From contig JAHDHX010000004.1 in the NCBI GenBank assembly GCA_020631075.1, forward strand, positions 62,001 through 126,000: a stretch of 64,000 bases of DNA, given 5' to 3'. Below the pieces are notes generated by a model. The model did not search any database and was not told the origin of the DNA. It saw nothing but the letters and a program-made list of their open reading frames with translations. This document shows, one piece after another, positions 59,332 through 64,000 of the stretch. A program made the translations under genes and the position numbers. This stretch comes from Candidatus Altimarinota bacterium (GTDB lineage Bacteria; Patescibacteriota; Gracilibacteria; UBA4473). The stretch's first letter is position 1. Every line of letters starts with the position of its first letter.

Positions 59332-61335
59332 TCACACCGCAAACTCCGCCAGACTTTCGGCCACCTCGGGGAGGGCTATGGTTTGGTCTGGGGGGAGGCT
59401 GAGCACGAAGCTGAGGTCTTGCAGGGCTTGGTGATACGCTTCGATGGTGCTGGACGCGGTAGGAACATAGCGCCCCGCCAGCCAGGTGGGGTCAGCCGCT
59501 AGCTGCTGGCGCAGCAGCGCCACCCAGCGGTCAGACACCGCCGCGGGCAGGTGCGCCACCTGACCAAAGATGTCCGCGCGGAGGTCACGCGTGTGGCGCA
59601 GGGCCGTCGACAGCAGCATATCAGTCAAGCTGGGGGCGTGGGCGGCCCACCAGTCGGTGATGGCTTGGGTTTCGAAATCAGACAGGGGGCGCCCCGCGTG
59701 CGCCGTGGCCGCCACCAGCCACGGCGTGGGGCGAGCCAGCGCGGACAGGGGCAACTCGGTGACGTCCGCCAGCAGGGGCTGACCGTCCTCGAGGTGGTCA
59801 AACAGGCGGCGGCCCCACGCGGGGGCCAGCACGGTGCTGAGTGAGTGCAGCAGGTGCAGGGGGTGCTGGGGGAATTCGATATCGCCCGTGATGCGATCTT
59901 GCAGCTCGCGCTCGCGCCAGTCGAGCTGCTCGACTATCCGCTGCCAGATGGCCCGCTGCTGGGCTAGCGCCGCGGGGTGTAGCGGAGGAGTCGCATGGGG
60001 TGAGGAAAAAGTGGCTTCTTTCAGATCTGTGACTGCCAGGGCGGCCAGCTGCTGCGTGACAAACGCACGGAAGGCCCGCACGTCTGACCGTGACCCCACC
60101 AGCCGCCAGACAAGAGTCGGCAAGGGGACGTCAGGTGCGGCTTCGGCCCCCCAGGCCGCCAGCAGGGTGGTGAGTTCATGCTGGGCCTGCGGGTGCAGGG
60201 GGTGCTCACCCAAGCGGTAGTGCGACGCGAGGGGCGCAACCAGCGCGGGGGTCAGGCCCCCTTTATGCAGCACGTCATAGCCCGTGTCAGCCGTGGTGAG
60301 GTCAGTGCGGTCTGCGGTGTCTGCGGGGGGGGATTCAGGGGTGTCAGCAGTGTCGGTGTCTGTCGGGGTGGGGGTCTCGTCCCCCGCGATGGTCAGGGTG
60401 GTGGTCTGGTGCCAGTCGAAGCTCTCAGCGGGGGCATATTGCTGGTTGGCCGCCGTGGCGATGACCGACGGCACAGCCCCCGCCCCGCGCATGACCGCGT
60501 GGAGCAGCTGGTCGTACTCATATGGCGTGAAGAAGGGCTCCTGGCGGAGCTGGGTGAAGTAGGCCGAGCGGACGTTGACGGGCAGGGCTAGCAGCTGGTC
60601 GGATAAAATCTGCAAAAGGCCGCCACGGGTCAGCAGCGGGTGGGGCTGGGCCTTGACGAGCGGGGCCATAACGCGCTGCACCGCGGGCACCGTCAGGGCG
60701 TGCTGGGGGCGGAGCTCCGCCCGCAGCCAGTGGCCGAAGAGCTCAGGCGTGGTGCGGGGATCCACCGGCACCAGCGGGGCAATGGGCTGCCCGTGGTCAA
60801 AGACTCGACTGGGGGAAGAGATCTTGAGCTCGTGGAGGGTGGCGGCGGGGTCGAGCCCCATCTGGGCCTCATAGTCTGGCTGATAACGAATATCTTCGTG
60901 CAGAGCCTCCAAAAACTGGCCCACGTCACCGCACTGGGCCAGACGGTCGGCCCAGGCCTGACACTGGGTGAGGCGCTCGGCGTGGGCGGGGGTGAGCCAG
61001 TCTTCGAGCAGCTGCCCCAGCGTGTGCCCGAGGGCCTGCGCCGTGTGGGCGCTGGGGGCGTGGTCACGGGGGAACTCGGCGTCTGCCAGCTGCTGGCGAA
61101 AGACCGTCGCGTCGCCGATGTCACGGTGGGTCAGGCGCACGGCCGAGGGCGGCAGAGGCCCCGCAGACAGCCCCACACTCACCCGCCAGCGGACGTCCGC
61201 CGACAACGTGGCCAGGTGCGCCTGTGCGTAGTGGTGGGCAAAGTCGGGGTCAGACAGCTGGTGCTGCAGCCGCACGAAGTCCGTCACCACGGCGGAGGCG
61301 GGGCGTTCGGGCACGGGGGCTGACTGAGGAGGCAT
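59332..61335 (-). CDS. Large hypothetical protein, 667 aa
   Basis: The product starts MPPQSAPVPERPASAVVTDFVRLQHQLSD. It is helical throughout, with many Leu/Ala/His/Arg-rich helices, and has a Thr/Asp/Pro-rich linker in the middle (about residues 315-345). There is no signal peptide or membrane segment. The two halves each contain a similar size of helical bundle, but I see no clear internal repeat. A perfect TATAAT lies about 35 nt upstream (61370-61375). No family is recognised. Its position outside the virion cluster gives no functional clue. Confidence 0.6.
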   Translation of the reverse strand: MPPQSAPVPERPASAVVTDFVRLQHQLSDPDFAHHYAQAHLATLSADVRWRVSVGLSAGPLPPSAVRLTHRDIGDATVFRQQLADAEFPRDHAPSAHTAQALGHTLGQLLEDWLTPAHAERLTQCQAWADRLAQCGDVGQFLEALHEDIRYQPDYEAQMGLDPAATLHELKISSPSRVFDHGQPIAPLVPVDPRTTPELFGHWLRAELRPQHALTVPAVQRVMAPLVKAQPHPLLTRGGLLQILSDQLLALPVNVRSAYFTQLRQEPFFTPYEYDQLLHAVMRGAGAVPSVIATAANQQYAPAESFDWHQTTTLTIAGDETPTPTDTDTADTPESPPADTADRTDLTTADTGYDVLHKGGLTPALVAPLASHYRLGEHPLHPQAQHELTTLLAAWGAEAAPDVPLPTLVWRLVGSRSDVRAFRAFVTQQLAALAVTDLKEATFSSPHATPPLHPAALAQQRAIWQRIVEQLDWRERELQDRITGDIEFPQHPLHLLHSLSTVLAPAWGRRLFDHLEDGQPLLADVTELPLSALARPTPWLVAATAHAGRPLSDFETQAITDWWAAHAPSLTDMLLSTALRHTRDLRADIFGQVAHLPAAVSDRWVALLRQQLAADPTWLAGRYVPTASSTIEAYHQALQDLSFVLSLPPDQTIALPEVAESLAEFAV

Positions 61336-61369
61336 AGTGACTGTGTTTTGGTTTTTGGCTTACAGTGGC

Positions 61370-61375
61370 ATTATA
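61370..61375 (-). promoter_or_regulatory. -10 box TATAAT for the 667-aa gene
   Basis: GGTATAAT on the minus strand leaves about 28 nt of leader before the ATG at 61335. Confidence 0.5.
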
Positions 61376-61456
61376 CCGTGAAAAAATGCGGAAGGGAAAT
61401 GGAGGGGGCAGTAGCCCACACTACTCCCCTCCCCTTTCCACATGGGCGCTAATTCT

Positions 61457-61462
61457 TACACT
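61457..61462 (+). promoter_or_regulatory. -10 box TACACT, leaderless start
   Basis: TACACT ends 6 nt before the ATG at 61469 and decides that start over the in-frame ATG at 61442. Confidence 0.5.
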
Positions 61463-61468
61463 CGCGGC

Positions 61469-62404
61469 ATGAAAAACTATCTCTTCGCTTCCATCCTCCT
61501 CACGCTGGGCCTGACGGCCGTGGCGGGGGCCCAGTTTGCTGACGTGGCCCCCAGCCACCCCCACGCGTCAGCGATCACCTATGTGCAAGACCAAGGCATC
61601 GTCAGTGGGTATGGGGATGGTTCGTTTCGCCCTGACAACGCGATCAATCGGGCCGAATTTACCAAGATTATGATCGAAAGTGCCTTCAGTGACGCGGCCA
61701 TTGCCCGCTGTGGCGTGGGGGGGATAGGGCTGAGTGACGTGCAGGCCAGTGACTGGTTTGCGCCCTATGTGTGCGTCGCCAAGCAAAACGGCGTCGTGGG
61801 GGGGTACCCTGACGGTACCTTCAAGGGGGGCAACAATGTCAACTACGCCGAGGCCGCCAAGATCGTGGCCGAGACCTTTGACGTGGGAGGTGGCACCGCC
61901 GGCAACCAGTGGTATGACGTGTATGTCAGCGCCCTGGCCGCGGCCAGCGCCACGCCCCGCACAGGCATCGCCCCCACGGCGCAGGTGACCCGCGGGGAAG
62001 TGGCGGAGATGATTTATCAGGTGAAAGGTACGCCGACACCCGCGCCCACAGCCAGCAGCAACACGGCCAACGTGCCTGCGCTGCCTGCCTTGCCTGCCTA
62101 CACGGAGTACACCCCAGCGCTGCTGGCTGACCTGCAGGCGGCGGGCGTGCCCTTCGTGCTTAATTTCTCGGCCTCATGGTGCCCCAACTGCCTCGCCCTG
62201 GACAAAAAACTGCAAGCCAACCTCAGCCAGCTGCCCCCCAGCACCCTCGTGCTGCAGGCGGACTATGACGCGGAGGGGGACCTCCGCGCGGAGTACGGCG
62301 TGACCCGCCAGACCAGTGGGGTGCTGTTTGCCGCGGACGGCACGACCCAGACGCTCAACGGCCGTCTGAGCTACGACGCGATCAATGATTTTTTTTTACA
62401 ATGA
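61469..62404 (+). CDS. Secreted SLH protein with C-terminal thioredoxin-like domain
   Basis: The 311-residue product has a signal peptide (MKNYLFASILLTLGLTAVAGA), then two SLH repeats (GYGDGSFRPDNAINRAEF; GYPDGTFKGGNNVNYAEA) and a third partial one. An Ala/Pro/Thr linker leads to a thioredoxin-like domain (about 215-311) with the WCPNC active site, Cys238 and Cys241. It would be a wall-anchored thiol reductant or oxidant. Its TGA overlaps the ATG of msrAB as ATGA, so the two genes are translationally coupled. The thioredoxin domain lacks an obvious cis-proline motif of the standard form, and its partner is unproven. Confidence 0.8.
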   Translation: MKNYLFASILLTLGLTAVAGAQFADVAPSHPHASAITYVQDQGIVSGYGDGSFRPDNAINRAEFTKIMIESAFSDAAIARCGVGGIGLSDVQASDWFAPYVCVAKQNGVVGGYPDGTFKGGNNVNYAEAAKIVAETFDVGGGTAGNQWYDVYVSALAAASATPRTGIAPTAQVTRGEVAEMIYQVKGTPTPAPTASSNTANVPALPALPAYTEYTPALLADLQAAGVPFVLNFSASWCPNCLALDKKLQANLSQLPPSTLVLQADYDAEGDLRAEYGVTRQTSGVLFAADGTTQTLNGRLSYDAINDFFLQ

Positions 62405-63501
62405 GTGACACCGCTGACACCAACCCCACACAAATGACCACCAACACGGCTGACCAGCCAGACACCCCGCTGACTGCGCTGCGGGTGGCGACCTTTGCGG
62501 GGGGTTGCTTCTGGTGCATGGAGCCTGCGTACCAAGAGACAGACGGCGTGGTCGACGCGGTGGTCGGGTTTGCGGGGGGGGCGGCCGACACGGCCGACTA
62601 CCTGACCGTGACGCAGGGCACCACCCAGCACCGCGAAGCCGTGCAGGTGACCTATGACCCGAGCGTGATCAGCTATGACGAGCTGCTGGACATTTATTGG
62701 CGGCAGATCGACCCGACCGACGCGGGCGGGCAATTCGCTGACCGAGGGGCGCACTACACCACGGCGATCTATGTGCATGACGACGCCCAGCGCGCCCTGG
62801 CTGAAGCGTCCCGCCAGGGGCTGGCCGACAGTGCGAAATTTGCCGAGCCGATCGTGACCGCGGTGGTCGACTACACGGGGTTTTACCTGGCGGATGAGTA
62901 TCATCAGGATTTTTACCTAAAAAGTGCCCAGCGGTATGAGCAGTATAAACAAGGCAGTGGGCGGGCGGATTTCATCAGTGAGAACTGGGCCAAGGACGCT
63001 GCCCTCGAGTACGAAAAAAGCAAGCAAGAAGCCGCGTCTGCCGTCGCGCCGCGGGGTGACTACAACTACACCCCAGAAGAGATAGAGGCCCTGCTGGCGG
63101 ACCTCGACCCGCTGGCGTACCACGTGGTGGCGGAGGACGGCACGGAGGAACCCTTCAACAACGCGTACTGGGACCACAAAGCCGAGGGGATCTATGTCGA
63201 CACGGTAACACGCCGACCGCTGTTTTCCTCCACGCATAAGTATGACAGCGGCACGGGTTGGCCCAGCTTTTGGCGGACGATCGACGACGACAGCGTCACC
63301 CTGCACGAAGACAATAGTCTGAGCATGACCCGCACAGAGGTGCGGTCAGACGCGGGGCACGTGGGCCATGTGTTTGACGATGGGCCCGAAGCGGAGGGCG
63401 GCCGCCGCTTCTGCACCAACTCCGCCTCGCTGCTGTTCATCCCGCGGGAGGCGATGCCGGCCGAAGGGTATGAGGAGTACTTGTATCTGTTTGACGAGTA
63501 G
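62401..63501 (+). CDS. msrAB: Fused peptide-methionine sulfoxide reductase MsrA-MsrB
   Basis: Residues about 28-190 are MsrA, with GGCFWCMEPAYQ (Cys36, Cys39) and the conserved GFAGG, VTYDP and DEYHQDFYL motifs. Residues about 225-366 are MsrB, with HKYDSGTGWPSFW and RRFCTNSASLLF, in which Cys338 is catalytic. The protein repairs oxidised methionine, S- and R-forms respectively. The protein contains only these three cysteines. It thus lacks the usual C-terminal resolving Cys of MsrA and the zinc CxxC pairs of MsrB. No signal peptide is visible. The start overlaps the stop of the SLH-thioredoxin gene by 4 bp. A hairpin terminator follows at 63739. Confidence 0.9.
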   Translation: MSDTADTNPTQMTTNTADQPDTPLTALRVATFAGGCFWCMEPAYQETDGVVDAVVGFAGGAADTADYLTVTQGTTQHREAVQVTYDPSVISYDELLDIYWRQIDPTDAGGQFADRGAHYTTAIYVHDDAQRALAEASRQGLADSAKFAEPIVTAVVDYTGFYLADEYHQDFYLKSAQRYEQYKQGSGRADFISENWAKDAALEYEKSKQEAASAVAPRGDYNYTPEEIEALLADLDPLAYHVVAEDGTEEPFNNAYWDHKAEGIYVDTVTRRPLFSSTHKYDSGTGWPSFWRTIDDDSVTLHEDNSLSMTRTEVRSDAGHVGHVFDDGPEAEGGRRFCTNSASLLFIPREAMPAEGYEEYLYLFDE

Positions 63502-63816
63502 GGACGGGGCGTGACTGGGGGGGAAACTGGGGAGCATACCTTCAGCGTCAGGGCAGACTGATGTTGAGGGTATTTTTTTGTGTGGTGACTCCCCCACCCT
63601 GCTACGGGGGCAAACTGGAGGGAGAAGCAGCATTTACTTGCAATCTTATTCAAAATGAAATAAAAAATGCAACGTACCGCTGACGAGGGGCGGGCAGTGG
63701 TCACTGGTTCTTTTCGGCTTTCAGGAGTGATGACACGTAAAAATGGTTCGCCTGAGGGGGGTGACGGGGGGCTCGGGTGAACCATTTTTATTTAACCAAA
63801 CTAAAATTTTTTTATT
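63502..63816. other. Spacer with the msrAB terminator
   Basis: No gene is visible. It includes the hairpin at 63739-63789 and a TAAAAT box close to the ATG at 63817. Confidence 0.5.
63739..63789. terminator. Intrinsic terminator after msrAB
   Basis: AAAAATGGTTC pairs with GAACCATTTTT (11 bp); a second, imperfect inner stem (GCCTGAG/CTCGGGT) extends it. Confidence 0.8.
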
Positions 63817-64000
63817 ATGGCATTTTTTATTTGTATTTCAGCTGTTTCACTATTTCTTTATTCTTGTGCTTTCTTCTTTGGGGAAGACAAAAAATACGTC
63901 TACCCAGACGAGATAGAGGGAAAGTGGAGGCGCACCGACATGGTGCACACACCTCAGAATACGAGGTGGATACCAATTTTGGCGCTCATGGGGGCGCCGA
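63817..64000 (+). CDS. Partial gene at the right edge: small membrane or lipoprotein
   Basis: The frame is open from the ATG at 63817 to the edge. It reads MAFFICISAVSLFLYSCAFFFGED, an N-terminal hydrophobic segment with a possible lipobox-like LYSC, then a charged region (KKYVYPDEIEGKWRRTD). The low GC of its first 60 nt contrasts with its neighbours. Product unknown because the rest is missing. Confidence 0.5.
   Translation, partial: MAFFICISAVSLFLYSCAFFFGEDKKYVYPDEIEGKWRRTDMVHTPQNTRWIPILALMGAP

Noticed and set aside
1-64000. UGA-to-glycine recoding (Gracilibacteria/Absconditabacteria code)
   Set aside because: Several well-supported genes end at TGA next to other signals (for example 2847, 53949, and the ATGA overlap at 62401), so TGA is used as stop.
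1-64000. tRNA, rRNA, integrase, terminase or lysin genes
   Set aside because: I looked for their motifs on both strands and found none I could support; absence from this window says nothing about the flanks.

Overview
The window looks like a stretch of bacterial chromosome of fairly high GC, with TGA used as an ordinary stop (for example the genes ending at 2847, 53949 and 62404). This argues against the UGA-glycine code of Absconditabacteria and Gracilibacteria. S-layer-homology surface proteins, giant Cys-rich secreted proteins, many lineage-restricted genes and the absence of recognisable biosynthesis fit a Patescibacteria/CPR member such as a Peregrinibacteria-like lineage. That placement is inference; no rRNA, tRNA or ribosomal protein gene is present to confirm it.

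Layout. 0-6.5 kb: a truncated SLH protein, a protein made of two tandem repeats, a BASS-family transporter and a secreted protein with two PsbP/LpqN-like domains. 7-40 kb, mostly minus strand: genes matching a siphovirus virion set. In transcription order these are a structural PKD-domain protein, two leucine-rich-repeat proteins, a coiled-coil scaffold candidate, a lambda gpD-like decoration protein, a gpE-like major capsid protein, a gp6-like connector, a head-closure candidate, a DUF3168-like tail terminator, a tail-tube candidate, a Dit-like protein, a tail-tip protein and a Gly-rich discoidin-bearing fibre. Interspersed are non-phage genes: a DCC thiol oxidoreductase, a DUF2339 membrane protein, a 1957-residue coiled-coil protein with a peptidoglycan-binding-like segment, a lipoprotein and a 49-residue Gly/Cys microprotein. 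40-51 kb: two paralogous small basic proteins flanking a DUF1189 membrane protein, a noncoding region with a promoter and strong hairpins, and a 2725-residue Cys-rich surface protein. 51-64 kb: the portal gene, a winged-helix replication-like gene, a caspase/CHAT-like peptidase gene, a second coiled-coil protein, a 667-residue unknown, an SLH-thioredoxin gene overlapping msrAB, and a partial gene at the right edge.

Shared themes. Many start codons lie only 5-8 nt after a -10 box, so leaderless mRNAs appear common. Virion-like genes seem to have individual promoters, and five carry a short palindrome just upstream of the start codon. A roughly 190-bp foldback repeat occurs three times, each at the 3' end of a reading frame. 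Virion proteins, surface proteins and the small Gly/Cys peptide are all very rich in cysteine, and three thiol-redox genes are nearby. No terminase, integrase, lysin or convincing tape measure was found, so the virion genes could be a domesticated or GTA-like module, a decayed prophage, or part of a larger element.
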